Shown: positions 47,700 through 59,829, numbered from the stretch's first letter. The stretch: DNA of 64,000 nucleotides from Proteles cristata cristata (GCA_017311185.1 JAESUZ010004141.1:620001-684000); one strand, 5' to 3'. Numbers and translations: made by a program. The notes: a model not told the origin generated them from the sequence alone.

Positions 47700-48440
47700 G
47701 GTCAAAAATTTAATAAATATTTATGTGTCAGGTATTTTGCTATGCTAGGTACTGGGAATACAAATCCTCTGTTTCTAGAAGGCTAATGGAAAGATTTAAA
47801 TAATAAAAATAAATATGTTGCCCAAAAATATATGTACAAAATGCAGTAGGAATTGAGGTGAAAGAACAGCAGTCTACCTGAGAAGTCAGTGAAGCTTCAG
47901 AGAGAAAGCACTCTTTAAACTTGGGCTTGAGAGAAGAGTTAGAAGCTTGCCAGGAGGATAAACAGAAGTGGGATATGCACACAGGCAGGCAGACTGTGTA
48001 AATACCACAGATAAAAGAGAGAGAGAGATGGAGATTGACGTGGGGAACCGTGGCTCGGTATTGGTGAGATGTGGAATCTGCAGGCCCAGGGAGTCGATCC
48101 AGGGAGAACAGGAGGCAAAGAGCAGAGTATGCAGGGTCCTGGATGCCATGAGGGATGTCCGAGTGTGCTCTGTTGATGATAGGGACAGTGACCTATTGAA
48201 AACTGTAGGCTGGGCTGGGAGCGCGGGTGGGACTGGGGTACTATGATTAGATCTGCATTTTGGAAGGAGGTCTCTTTCTGGCAGCGGAGTGATGGATGGG
48301 TAGGAGGTGTGGGTAAGACTGAAGATAGGAAGATTCCTAAGGAATCGTAGGCAGTGGTCCAATTAAGAAGGAGAATGTGGGTCTGGGCTAGAGGTTGTAG
48401 GTGTGGGAGGGAGATTGATTTCACTTAGGGTTTTGAAGAA
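47700..48440 (-). mobile_element. L2 LINE fragment
   Basis: Reversed L2 from the 3' end (aatatttatgtgtcaggtat) to coding-derived text (aggcagtggtccaattaag). The 158- and 161-codon minus-strand frames here reflect L2 remnants and lack intact motifs. A short (GA)n lies at about 48016-48027. Confidence 0.6.
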
Positions 48441-48444
48441 GATA

Positions 48445-49263
48445 AGGGGCTTGGAGCAAAAGCTCAGCAAAGTTGCAGGTGGTGGGTGGTGTTTGTTGCA
48501 GGATAGTTTAAGAGGACACTGGGACATCCGGAAGAGAGGAGCTGGCTGGGAAGTTACTGTGACTTCCTAGGTGGGACACTCCCTGGACTCCTAAGCTTAG
48601 GGAGAAAACAGCCACCTTGGTTTGCGGCATTGTGGTATAAACTAGAACTCAAAAGCCTCTGATTTGTGCACGTAACTGGTTTGTTTCTATGCCGTTTCCC
48701 ATTAGTTTTTGCCTTGGGCATGTGGGGAAAGCAAATAATTAATTTTTACTTATTTTACTTTAATTTCAATAATTAATTTTAAATGCCAGTGTTACATATG
48801 GTTCAGAGAGGTAATGGATTTTTCCATTCTGCAGGCTATGACTTTTTTCCTAATGAGATTGCCTGAATAAGTCAGTGGGGGGTGGGGGGAGGTTGTTGTT
48901 AATTTGTTACATTCCCATTATATATATAAAGATTTGTATTGATTTGTCTTTTTCGTTTTGAAAATGCAACCTGCAGTATTGGTATTTCCGTAGTTTTTTA
49001 TGTGTGTTCACTTCTCCCATTTGTGGTTTTTGTTTTGGTTTCTCCTTCTTTTGGCCCTTCGATTTGTCTCCATCACTTCACCCCTTCTTGCCATTCTTCT
49101 GTAGGCCACATCCCTGGAAGGTTTTGTTTACTTCTTGAACACATCTGCTCCCCTCGAATTGTCCTCCTCAAACAAGTCTCTTGTTTTTCGAAGTCCTTAA
49201 CTCTGCAGAAAGAAAAAGGAAACCTCTGTTTCACCATCATATTCCTTTATCACTAAAACAAAA

Positions 49264-49297
<34 letters not shown>

Positions 49298-49840
49298 CCA
49301 AGGAAGTTCTGGGAGTCTTTTTAGGCAGAGAAAGGTTAGCGGTATGAGTCATATGCTATAGAAATTACAGAGTGCTCTGTCACTAACATCTCAAAAGAAA
49401 ATGTCAAAGTAGAACACCAGGAAAACCTGCAAACATAATACACAGAGCACTCCTTTAAGGTCATAAACCAAGTTTTGCCAGGCTATAATATGTCTTCTTT
49501 AATTCTAGCCTATAATATAGGTAGGTAAGCTCAGTATTTCTAATGTCATTCATTATGTGGTATTCACAGCTTGGTCTCTTCAACCTCAGAATCTGTGCTT
49601 CTACCACGATATCATGTTATAGTTTCCAAGCATTATTGGTCAGGTTTTCCTCAAGAGGTACTCACCGAATTGGGGGCTTTAGCGTTCAGAATTTATGCAT
49701 GTAGTGTCAATCGATTCCATACCTCACCCACGGGTGAGGCGCGCGCACACACACACACACACACGCAGTACATCTAAGCACCCACGTGTCTTCTTGCCCA
49801 CATTTTTTTTCTGTCATTCCTACCACCGTTTACCCCAGAT
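48445..49840. other. Intron, nothing recognised except CA repeats
   Basis: No exon. (CA)n at 49267-49295 and an alternating CG/CA tract at 49741-49766 (gcgcgcacacac) are present. Confidence 0.6.
49267..49295 (+). repeat. (CA)n microsatellite
   Basis: Uninterrupted CA run of about 29 bp. Confidence 0.95.
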
Positions 49841-49844
49841 TTTA

Positions 49845-50310
49845 GTAAATCTTTATGAAGCATCTACTGTGTGTGAATCCCGGAAATGCAGGTACAACCA
49901 CGGCAATGCAGCAAACTCCGTTCTCACCTCAAGGAGTTAACTGAGAACCAGAGCTTATCTAAGTCTAACACAAGGAGATAACTGTGCAGGCCACGAGGCT
50001 AGAGGAAAGGCTAACTCTGCCTGGAAGAAGCAGGGAAATTATTAGCTAAGACTTGATTAAAAAGGCATCTGGTGGGATAGGGGGAGAGACCAGCAAAGGG
50101 GGGGTAAGATAGGGATGGCAGCTCCAGGCAGGTAGGTCAGCATATGCGAAGGCAGGCAGGCCAGAGAGTTCACTTCTGTAGCCAAGGTGTAGACAGAACT
50201 AGTGGAATTGAAGTGCCAGAGACACATGATGGGGAAAGAGCCTGGACGGGTAGGCAGACTCAGATCATGAAGACTTTAACATGCCATCAAAAGTTTTGAT
50301 GTGTTTCAGT
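49845..50310 (-). mobile_element. L2 LINE fragment
   Basis: Reversed L2: tttatgaagcatctactgtg, actccgttctcacctcaagg, gcaggccagagagttcactt, cagatcatgaagactttaac. Confidence 0.6.
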
Positions 50311-50314
50311 GCCC

Positions 50315-51080
50315 TTAAAGAATTTCTCCAGGATGTTTATTTTTATCCATAGATTCTATAACTTTTTTATAGTCCTGCTTTCCTTTAAAAACATCATCTT
50401 GTGATCTCTGAGGATTCTTCTTGAATTTTAAAGAATTCCGGCACATGTAGGAAAGATGGGACTCCATGGAAAAATGCAAAATTATTCCCGCAAATTGTAC
50501 TCGGTTTATTCTTCTTATGAAGATCTCTTTAATTGCTAAATGGCTTGAATAATTGAACTGTTTTAGCTATCTTCTTTGTTGCACTGAGAAAGTGCAAATC
50601 AGAACTAGGCGTAAATCACAATTTTTGTCTCTGTTCATAAGAGAAAATGTGTAGAAGTATTGAATGTGGTTCATTTTAATAAATACACAAATAGGACTTT
50701 GAAATCAGTTTCTAATTTATGCTCTTCCAGTGAGTAAAGACTTGAGCTACTGATGAGCTAGGGGTCCATCCTTACCCATGTGTGTTCATTGCCTCAATTA
50801 TGAGACCTCCAGCCTTTGCAAAATACCAGGCAGAATGCAAAGGAATATTGGCTTTTGTTAGTTGTGTAGCTGTGGTAGTTTCCTCCTAGCTATTTTGATA
50901 AAGACTATTGAGGCACCAAGTTGACAATAAATAGATGAAGGACATTTTGTTTTATTCTTCACCTTTCCTAATCTGAAATGTTTATAATAAATACTTAAAG
51001 ATAAAAATGTATGAATTACTTGGAGGAAGTTTTCAGAAAATATCACAATTCAAACAAGGCTTCACATACAGAATGTGGAG
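50315..51080. other. Intron, nothing recognised
   Basis: No exon or confident repeat. Confidence 0.55.
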
Positions 51081-51084
51081 TGTG

Positions 51085-51200
51085 CTATCAGACATGACTG
51101 GTGCAAATTCAGGCTGTGCCACTTAGTGGCTGTGTGACCTTGGGCTGATTATTTAACCTCATTGTGCTGTGTTTCCATATATATTCAACAGATTAATCTG
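51085..51200 (+). mobile_element. MIR (first of a pair)
   Basis: Sense MIR core: tgccacttagtggctgtgtg, accttgggctgattatttaa. Confidence 0.8.
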
Positions 51201-51254
51201 TTTCTCAGGAGTAATGCGAGAATTTGTGATAATGTTACAGACCAGGGATAGCAC

Positions 51255-51490
51255 ATAAGGGCATGGTCTCTAGAACCAGACCACCTGTCTTTGAACTATG
51301 GTTCTGCCACTCACTAGATGGGTGACCTTGGACACATTACCTAATGTCTCTGCCCTTGGTTTCCTTATCTGTGAAGAGGGCATGATAGAAGTTCATATCT
51401 CATAGTGGTTACTAGTTAATATTTGCAAAGTACTTAAAACGGTGCCTGGTACATAGTTAATGCTGTTGAAGTGTTAAATAAATTATTAAT
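51255..51490 (+). mobile_element. MIR (second of a pair)
   Basis: Sense MIR: ttctgccactcactagatgg, gtttccttatctgtgaagag, cggtgcctggtacatagtta. Confidence 0.85.
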
Positions 51491-51499
51491 TCAAGTTCC

Positions 51500-52980
51500 T
51501 GGCACCATGTAAACACTCACCAAAAGGTAGCTATTATTTGTATTCAGGATATAACTGATTCCATTTGAAAACAAGTCCTGAAAATTTTGATAGCCCTATA
51601 ATCGCCCCACCATGTTTTTTTGTTTTTTTAATCACCAGGGCCTTAAAGCTTTATTAATACAAATCACAGAGGAATAATATTGACAAGTTTATCGCTTGTA
51701 GTCTAAATTGTCTCTGCTCCATACAAATTAATTATTTTTCTGAGAAGGACCTTAAATGTAATTAGCAATGTGTAATAGCCTGATGGATCGTACCTATGCA
51801 TCACAAGTCACTTGTCTCCAGCCCGTGAGGAAGGCTTCCCTTCTGAATAGATCCGTGATCTCTGAGTAACCCCTCATCTCTCAGTATTGCTTCTAACAAT
51901 CTTCCTGTTTACTAGAAGACCTTGAGACAGGGTTTCTCTATATATAATTCCAGCTTTGTGTCCTGAAACCAAAAAAGGGTGGGAGAGGCTGAGATAGGGT
52001 TTAATAGTAAAATATTTATAAAAAGTCTTCTATTAGTATCACTCTGCCACTGGTATGATGTAAAAAGAGCTTTGCATCACCAAGCACAGTGATACCTCGT
52101 CTTTATCCATTAAGCCCACTTAGCACTAGCAGCACATAAAGCCTGGACTGCGGAAGACCGTTCAAAGGGCTGTTGGGTTTTGTTTTGCTTTTCCCCTTTT
52201 TCCTCCCTTCATGCTCTCCACCCCACTTGGGGCTAAGGAAGACCATCTGTTTGCTTCTTAGCTCCCTGAACTCTCTCACTGGACACATGTCTCACACTGG
52301 TCAGCAGGGTCACATTTCACCTCAACTGTGCTGATCGTTCTCTCGGTGCCCCTCCGGTCAGGTGGAAAGGGAGTGACTGATGTTTGGAAGGAAGCTGTGT
52401 AGCTGGCTTTCTCTTGCTGGGGGTGAGGGGGTGGGCCAGCAAAGCACACTGTGACGTCAGCATTCGGTCAGTATTCCGTTTACTGAATGTGTCAGCTTCG
52501 TCTCTACCCCCGTCCTACCTTTCATTTGCCAGCTTTCATTTCCTCATAATCATCTTCTCTGCTCCTATCATCATAATTACAAAAGAGGTGTATCTCTCCA
52601 GCGAGACGGGGTAGAATCTGAATTCTACTGGTAATTTTAGAAACAAGAATAAAATTAACCCTAAAGCCATCTGCTACTCTGTAGGAGAATTTTTTAAATT
52701 ATAAATTAGACATTATAACACACTGTTGGAGATTAAAAATTGCCTTGGTTGAGTTGATTCCTAGAACTCACTTTTTCTTAGCTTGAAGACTGGTTTTAAA
52801 TGGGGTTTTTTTCCCTTTTCAGAAAAAAATTAATTTACCTAATGACTTCTATTTAGTCTTTTTGTCATTTACATAAAAATTCTGAAAGTACTCAACAATT
52901 TTAATCATTTTGCAACAATAAACGGTGACAAACTGTTTAACATATTCTATATCTTTTTCACAACCTTCATTTTATTGTTT
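51500..52980. other. Intron, nothing recognised; contains a CRE-type octamer
   Basis: No exon or confident repeat. TGACGTCA at 52452-52459 is listed separately. Confidence 0.55.
52452..52459. promoter_or_regulatory. Consensus CRE octamer (sequence match only)
   Basis: TGACGTCA, the full palindromic cAMP-response element, in unique intronic sequence. One 8 bp word can occur by chance in 64 kb, although CpG-containing words are depleted in mammalian DNA. No promoter context is visible. Confidence 0.25.
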
Positions 52981-52984
52981 CCTG

Positions 52985-53120
52985 GCTCCTTGAAGAGTGG
53001 TCTGGGGACCAGCAGCATGAGTGTCCCTTTGGAGCTTGTTAGAAATGCAGACTATCCAGCCCAGCCCTGGACCTGCCGAATCAGCACCTGGCCCTCAGCA
53101 GGTTGTCCGGGTGGCTCATA
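52985..53120 (-). mobile_element. MER5A-like DNA transposon relic
   Basis: gtctggggaccagcagcatg, tggagcttgttagaaatgca and gacctgccgaatcagcacct are typical of MER5A in reverse. Confidence 0.75.
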
Positions 53121-53124
53121 TGTC

Positions 53125-53740
53125 CACTTATGCTCGATCTGTTTCACGACAGCAAGCACAACAGAACCTCTCGTGCTTGGTTCCCACCAGACAGCAATCA
53201 TCAGCATCCAACTTGCTTATTCTATGCATGGCCTTGTTATTCCTGAAACACTGGCCCTCTGAGAAGGATATTTGGGCACAGAGACCTTATGTCAGTTAGT
53301 GACGACAGTCATAATAATCAGCATTTGTTGTCAGTAAGATAACAGGTCAGTCACTTTGAAAATATAAAGCAGACAATCAGAGCAGTTCTAGTACTGTTTT
53401 CAAATATATCCATAGTCTGTTACTGGTTAGTTAGATAAAAGGTTATTAGAGCACTCTGCTTTTGAGGCCAAGTTCATTTCCATGAGAGTCCGCCAAAAGT
53501 AATTGCGTTTGTTCTGTGGTTAAACAGTCTTCTCCAAACCCTCTCTTCTGTAGACGTTTTAGACCTCACAGAAACGAGGGAGAGAATATGGGTATATGAG
53601 GAGATCTCAAACCATTGTTAAGAGTAAGACCCCTGGAGAACATGCCATAGTGTTAATAGGGATCTGGGCGTGTATCCTCTCACACAAAAGGGCAAGAGAT
53701 CTCTTCAACACATCATGCATTCTTAAAAAAGAAAATGGAT
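53125..53740. other. Intron, nothing recognised
   Basis: No exon or confident repeat. Confidence 0.55.
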
Positions 53741-53745
53741 TCTTG

Positions 53746-53940
53746 AGATGCCTGGGTGGCTCAATTGGTTAAGCATCTGACTTGAGCTCAGATCATGATC
53801 TCGCTGTTTGTGGGTTTGAGCCTGATCTCTGCTGTCAGCACAGAACCTGCTTTGGATCTTCTGTCCCCTTCTCTCACTGCCCCTCCCCTACTTATGCTCT
53901 CTCGCTTGCTCTCTCTCAAAAACAAATAAGCATTAAATAA
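53746..53940 (+). mobile_element. Can-SINE, diverged
   Basis: The head gatgcctgggtggctcaatt is followed by a SINE body with a deletion in the centre, ending caaaaacaaataagcatt. No target duplication was resolved. Confidence 0.9.
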
Positions 53941-54344
53941 TTTTATTTATTTATTTTTTTAGAAGATTATGTGATTGGTGTATCACATTTTATTTTTTTA
54001 CAAATAGTTTATAGCATTAAATAATTTTAAACAAAGAATATGAATATACCTAAAACATGTAGGTATATGTTTCTGACATTTACTTTGTAAACATCTTAAT
54101 TATTTGCAGTCACTTATTAAGGATCCTGTTGACATAACATCTAATATTATTGAGAAGAGAAAGCCCTCACTTGTCAAGTTCTGTTGGCAGAGGGATCAAT
54201 TAGAAAATCTCTTGTCTCTACTAATGTAAAGGATTTTTCCTAGGTTTAAGACAGCCTTACCTCCAATTGTGAGTTGGATTAAACTTCTCTGATTAGCAAA
54301 ATTCTTGGAACATCTGTGATATAGTAAAAAAGAAGACCTGGTTT

Positions 54345-54565
54345 GCAGTTTGAAAAACACCTGTATTTGAATACTGTCTAAGCCACTCATAGCTGTAGAT
54401 ATTTGGGCAAATCATTTAGCTACTTTGAGCTTCAGTTTCCTTGTTTGTAAGGCAAGGACAGTCACATTTCATAGAGCTATCATCACAATGAGATGAAATA
54501 ACATATTATAAAAATGCCAAGTGTGTAGTGCCTAATCCAGTGTAGGCTTGACATAAATGTTTTTT
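54345..54565 (+). mobile_element. MIR
   Basis: Sense MIR: tgggcaaatcatttagctac, cttcagtttccttgtttgta, agtgcctaatccagtgtagg. Confidence 0.75.
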
Positions 54566-54569
54566 GGAT

Positions 54570-55090
54570 TTGATTATAACTCCTAGACCATGCTGAAGGA
54601 CTGGTTGTCATTTGTTTCTCAAATTTCTAATGATTTCATAATTGAACTTTCTTAAACTTAAAAAGCTGAGATTCTTTGAGAAAGATGTGGCTTTTTTCCT
54701 ACTTGTTCAAGAAACGTTGAAAATTCTGATTGATCTGACAAACTCCAGGTGTGTTATGAGGAGGAGTTCAGTCACTCCCCCACACAAATGACAGATTACT
54801 GCAGAGCAAAGAAACTTGTTCTATCTTCAGAATTTTGTAAGAGTTGCTCAATCATGTATGCGTAAAAATCGTTTCAAAATAACACTAGACTGAACCCTGG
54901 ATTACAGTGAGAAGTATTGGTATCAATTCATGAGTTGTTTGGGTTTTTTTTAAATCCATATAGAAAGGAACAAGAATAGATGTGGGAAGTATACATGGAT
55001 TTTAGCATTCATACATACATTTCCTAACACTCTCCGCTGACACAGACTAGAAGCAAGTGACATCCCAGCTACAGTGAGTACATGTAGGTC
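54570..55090. other. Intron, nothing recognised
   Basis: No exon or confident repeat. Confidence 0.55.
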
Positions 55091-55105
55091 CTAGTCTTCG
55101 TTTCT

Positions 55106-55313
55106 TCCTTCCTTCCTTCTTTCCGTCTGTCCATCCATCCTTGTTTTAAGCGAGAAACAGTCCACAAGCAGGGAAGGGGTAGAGAGAGAATTCCAAGCAG
55201 ACTCCAGACTGTTAGCGCAGAGCCTGATGCAAGGCTCAAACCGAACAATGAGATCATGACCTGAGCCAAAATAAAGAGTCAGACGTTCAACCAACTGAGC
55301 CACCCAGGTACCC
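55106..55313 (-). mobile_element. Can-SINE with a simple-repeat tail, minus strand
   Basis: The plus-strand start is an ttccttccttcctt / ccatccatcc run in place of a plain T tail. It ends tgagccacccaggtaccc. The duplication agtcttcgtttct / agtcttggtttct lies at 55093-55105 and 55315-55327. Confidence 0.9.
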
Positions 55314-55329
55314 AAGTCTTGGTTTCTAG

Positions 55330-56370
55330 ATACCATTCCTCTTAAAGGAACCAGAGCTCCTTGGAAAAATGGTTGATTCCAGAGTAGAGGCAGGGAAAAT
55401 ACAAAAGAAGCCTGGAACATCTTCTGGTGCCAGAGATAAGGAAATATTTGAAATAAAATGAAATTTTAAAAAGATGGGGATGTGTTGAAAGGATACAGAA
55501 GCCAACCTGAATTAGCTTCTCATGGCCAAAGTGAAGAATTTGGCATCAAAATAAATAACAAGAGTATTTAATTATAACACACACAGAGAATAAATGCTCA
55601 TGACAAATACAATGATAATATTAGAAATCATGAATAAATAATTTGATGAATAAATAAAAGAAGGGACAACTCCTCCTAAAGAATTGTAATTACTAAGTAT
55701 AGAGGGAATGAGGGAAATGAAAATTCACCATTAGAACACTGCAGTGGTCATTGCTGCAGTCAAGATCTACCAGTGAGGGCACCTGCATGGATCAGTCCAT
55801 TAAGCTCAGTTTATTAATTATAAAAGGAAAATAATAACTTTGTAATGGGGAAACCCATCAGAAAGCACCCTAAGAGATCCAGGTTAATAACCCCACTGCT
55901 AATTAGATGTGCTACCATGCATCTCCTGATACGATGCACTGAGAAGAGCACTCTACCTCTTGATGTTCTCCCCACAAATCCATAATCTGAACCCAGTCAT
56001 GAGAAAACACCAGGCAAACCAGACTGAGGGACAGTCTACAAAATATGTGACTTGTACTATTCTTGGTAAGGGAAGATTAAAGAATAGTTAAAATTAGAGA
56101 AGCCTAGGAAGGCACAGACACTAAATGCATCATGGAATCCTGAACTGGAAGGGCACAATAATAGAAGAAATAGATGCAGTCTTAAATAAGGTCTGTGATT
56201 TAGCCATTAGCACTGACTCAATTGTACTGAGCCAAAACTTTCTTAGTTTTGATAATTTTACTAATACAATTATATAAAACATTAGCATTAGGGGAGGTTG
56301 GATGAAGGGCATAGGGAATTCTCCTCTATTGTTGCAGCTTTTCTGAAAATCTAAAATTATTTGAGTTGAA
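55330..56370 (+). mobile_element. Old LINE-like block related to the one at 40490
   Basis: Shares ordered words with the earlier block (ctccttggaaaaatggttga compare cttcttggaaaaattactga; gccagagataaggaa compare gccagaaagtaaaaa). Family uncertain. Confidence 0.45.
55776..55810 (+). mobile_element. Small SINE head fragment
   Basis: Only a stretch like gagggcacctgcatggatcag followed by tccattaagc is recognisable. The rest of the element is missing. Confidence 0.5.
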
Positions 56371-56374
56371 AGTT

Positions 56375-57000
56375 AAATAATATCAGTGTGAATCCAGCAT
56401 TCCATGGTATACGAACTTTGGTGGAGAAACAGGAATCAAAATGTCTGAGGGACGTAGAAGCCATCATTGTAGATCAGAGGTAGAGCATACACGAAACTAG
56501 ACAGGTGTTTCCATTCTAGCAAGGGCCACCGTGGGTCTGGAGCCTGCATAGAGAGAAGAAGGCCCACGTTACTGTTTTCATAATGGTTTCCAAAAGTCCA
56601 ATGATAATGTGGGGTCTTTTATTATTCTCTGCTGTTGGGAGACTCTTCAGTCAGCACAGTGTTTGACACATAATATGAATTCATATGTTGAATGAATGAA
56701 TGAATGAATAAATAAATTTGGTTGCTGGGATGAAACACTGGTCCATTCCATTTGAATAAAAGGCAATAAGCAAATCCTGCCCAGCTATGCCTTTTTCGTA
56801 TGTCATCATTCTTGTTCACTCCTCGTTGCACTTAGATGCTTTTAGGCAGAAAGCTGCAGGCTGTGAATGAAGCAAATTAGCCAAGTTCCTGTGAAGAAGT
56901 AAAAAGGCTTTTATTTTTAAGTGTCTTTCCATTGCCCCTTCTTAAACTTGACAGTTATTAACTTGCTCAAAAATAGCTACGTATCTTGGTGCCAGGGAGG
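56375..57000. other. Intron, nothing recognised
   Basis: Includes a short (TGAA)n run at about 56690-56710 (tgaatgaatgaatgaatgaa). Confidence 0.55.
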
Positions 57001-57004
57001 GACA

Positions 57005-57090
57005 TAAAGGTGGTGGTTAACAGTGAGGGCTTTGCAGTCAGACTTGGTTTCTCTTCTAATTCTTCAACCTTTAGCGAAGTGCCTGACTTG
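57005..57090 (+). mobile_element. MIR 5' half
   Basis: gtggttaacagtgagggctt and tgcagtcagacttggtttct fit the MIR start in sense orientation. Confidence 0.65.
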
Positions 57091-57150
57091 CTACCCTCAT
57101 TTTTTCCTACAATATGGATGCCCCGTTGGATTATTAAGAAGCCATCTTCT

Positions 57151-57195
57151 GGGGCGCCTGGGTGGCTCAGTCACTTGAGCATCTGACTCTTGGGT
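57151..57195 (+). mobile_element. SINE 5' head only
   Basis: A near-consensus head, ggggcgcctgggtggctcag followed by gagcatctgactcttggg, stops after about 45 bp and passes into unrelated AT-rich sequence. The body and A tail are absent. Confidence 0.85.
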
Positions 57196-57199
57196 TAAT

Positions 57200-57840
57200 T
57201 AATTAGATCACAGGCTAAGTGGATTTGATTGGAATCTTCCTGACTCCGAAGTCTTTTCTGAGCCCATACCTCAGATGATTGCAGAAACCATGTTTTGGTG
57301 CTTTGCCAGGGTTATAGAAGACATCTGCACATATGCTACCGTAATAGCTTTAGTGAACCTGATTGTCTTTTGGGGTTTCTTTTAACAATGCCCCAGGCTC
57401 AAGTTCTGTTTTCTTCATTTCCCCACAGGAAATGGAAGTGAACATCTGCGTAGTGCCACTCTCCATATAAGTTAGCGGACACTTTCTTTGTCTTGAATGT
57501 GTAAAGCTGTGGTCGAGACTGGGCTCCCGTAGGCACAGTGATGCTCTCTCAGCCCTTGCTCTGGCCTTGCCTATGAAGGGTACCAGTGAGAGAGCCTTGG
57601 CAGGTAGGCGGCCGGGCCCCGTCATTCCTTTGAGAGGACGCATTCCACCAGAGCCCAGGGAAGGTCAGATTGAAGTTCTATAATGGCTCTTCGAGGTGTT
57701 AAAACTTGACATTGATGTTTAGAGAGTATCCTCAACTTACATGAGCCTAAAACTCCTCCTCTCATTACTGTTTAAAGTACAGCAGTTATTGGATCTACTT
57801 CAGGATCTCCAAACACATGTCCTCGAGCTTCTTGTGCTTT
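57200..57840. other. Intron, nothing recognised
   Basis: No exon or confident repeat. GC-rich locally around 57595-57655. Confidence 0.55.
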
Positions 57841-57856
57841 AAATATGTGAGTGAAT

Positions 57857-58087
57857 GGGGCGCCTGGGTGGCTTAGTCGGTTAAGCTTCCGACGTTCGCT
57901 TAGGTCATGATCTCGCGGTTCGTGGGTTTGAGCCCCGCGTCGGGCTCTGTGCTGACTGCCAGCTCAGAGCCTGAAGCCTGTTTCAGAGTCTGTGTCTCCC
58001 TCTCTCTCTGACCCTCCCCTGCTCACGCTGTCTCTCTCTCTCTCTCCTAGAAATAAATAAAAATATTTAAAAAAATTTTTAGAAAAA
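57857..58087 (+). mobile_element. Can-SINE, young subfamily member
   Basis: The duplication aaatatgtgagtgaa / aaatatgtgtgtgaa lies at 57841-57855 and 58088-58102. Carries ggcttagtcggttaag, gttcgcttaggtcatg and cctagaaataaataa. Confidence 0.95.
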
Positions 58088-58104
58088 AAATATGTGTGTG
58101 AAGT

Positions 58105-58525
58105 TAACATTTCCCTCTTTAAATGTTAGTGGAACGTCTAGTCCTTGACTCGTTTGCGAGTATGGTTTTTCTAGGAAATTAGAAACATACATCAGTAAGG
58201 ACATAAGGGTGATGTTGTGGTATGAGAGGTCAGTCGTAGAGGTGGAATCGAGAGGGTCAGGCCTCTCTGATGGTCCTACAGGAAGGCAGAGTGTAGGACT
58301 GGCCTGTGGTCCCATTATGAAGGGAGCGGTTCTCCCAGCCTCACTCATGCTCTGGGATGCCAATGTGATTCTACCAGGTCTGCACGGTGCCTGAGGCTCT
58401 TCCCTGCGTGTATCCTCATTTGTCTTCTGAGCCCTCAGGGTCCTCTCCACTTTTCTGCCCTTCCTGTGTATTTTCTCAGAACCTTTCTTTCGGAAAGGCG
58501 GTAGTTGGTAACATGGCTTCATGAA
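58105..58525. other. Intron, nothing recognised
   Basis: A 159-codon minus-strand frame crosses it but includes SINE-derived sequence and resembles no family I know. Confidence 0.5.
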
Positions 58526-58529
58526 AGGA

Positions 58530-58740
58530 GAAGGGAGCTGACATTTGATACCTACCATGCTCCAGGCACTTTACATGTTTAATCTCATTTAATCCTCACA
58601 GCATCCTGTCTGGGTAGGTAGATTATCATTACATTTATAGATAAATTTAGGTTCAGGGAAGTTAAATCATCTACCAAGGGGACTTGAAGCTAGGAAAGCG
58701 GGAAAACTGGAAGTCTGCTCTCGTTCTCTCTAACTTGAGA
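58530..58740 (-). mobile_element. MIR
   Basis: Reverse MIR: ctccaggcactttacatgtt, taatctcatttaatcctcac, aggttcagggaagttaaatc. Confidence 0.85.
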
Positions 58741-58909
58741 GATTGTGCTCTGCTGTGAGGCTGTGGTGTTGGGGATTGTGACTGTTGTTTACTGTCACTA
58801 CCGCTTGCCACCAGTTTGCATGTCAGTGAGCTAAGAGAACGCTTCGCCTACAGTATACACGTGTGTTGTAGTCTCAAGCTGTGAACAGAGTGTGAGTTGA
58901 TGTTAACTC

Positions 58910-59060
58910 ACCAAATCCTCACAAAAGTTTGCCAACTACAGATGTTTATCATTTCAGCTTTACAGATGGGGAAACTGAGGTTCAGAGAGATTGACTGATA
59001 CAGAGTCACACAGCCAGTGAGTCTGGCATTGGAGATTTGGTCCAGTACTCTTGGGGACAC
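58910..59060 (-). mobile_element. MIR core
   Basis: Reverse MIR: cagatggggaaactgaggtt, cagagagattgactgatac, gtcacacagccagtgagtct. Confidence 0.85.
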
Positions 59061-59064
59061 CTTT

Positions 59065-59690
59065 TAGAGCTCCCTGTCCCTGCAGCACCATGTACCAGCT
59101 GGGAGTAGAGCCAGTTTCTGTCACTGAGGCAGTGTTCTCCAGGCAGGGTTCATACAACGTAAGACAGTATTCCTTTTACTTGTAAAATAACAGGAATTTG
59201 TTTCCGCAGTAAGAACATGAGATTATGTGAAGGCTTAGCCAAAGGGCACAAGCTTGCATTTAAACCAAAACTCACTGAAAAATTGCCTTTTCCTGCATAT
59301 CAAAGGCATCTGAGTGTTTCCAGGGAGACTGCTATAGATTAAAGATGTAGATTCCATGTGACTAATGTCATAAAGGGAAGGCATTCAGTGTTTTGAGGTA
59401 TAATGCCACTGCCTTCCATGAGTAAGTGAAGAAGTGATAGGTGACCTGTGGCTGGCTGGGCCAGAGAGGCATCACGTGGTAATAAGCTATTCAGGTACAT
59501 ATCTGCCTCAGTCAGAATGTATGGGCCAACTCTTACAGAACTGTAACCCCAGAAACACGGTACTCAGTTGCCTTAAGAGGTTATAAGTCTTGCTACCCTG
59601 GGTAATGGCGGCAAGAGCAGCCAGCCACTTGGTTGGGTTTAGGTAGACACCTTAAAGTTTTACCCATTTGTTTCATTCCTTAAAGACTAT
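59065..59690. other. Intron, nothing recognised
   Basis: No exon or confident repeat. Confidence 0.55.
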
Positions 59691-59708
59691 AAAAGATAAA
59701 GAGCTCAT

Positions 59709-59829
59709 GGGGCACCTGGCTGGCTTGGTCAGTAGAGCATGTGACTCTTGATCTCAGGGTCATGAATTCAAGCCCCATGCTGAGCATAGAACTTAATAAA
59801 AAAAAAAATTTTTTTTTAACAATAAAAAA
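59709..59829 (+). mobile_element. Older short carnivore SINE
   Basis: Head ggggcacctggctggcttgg, then a short body ending ctgagcatagaacttaataaa, and an A/T-rich tail. The duplication aaaagataaagag / aaaagacaaagag lies at 59691-59703 and 59830-59842. Confidence 0.88.

Noticed and set aside
47886..48424. 158- and 161-codon minus-strand frames, Ser/Leu/Pro-rich
   Set aside because: They lie in an L2-derived block and show no intact domain. The overlap of two frames suggests composition bias.
58079..58558. 159-codon minus-strand frame
   Set aside because: Overlaps a SINE tail at one end, has no known motif, no splice sites and no second supporting frame.
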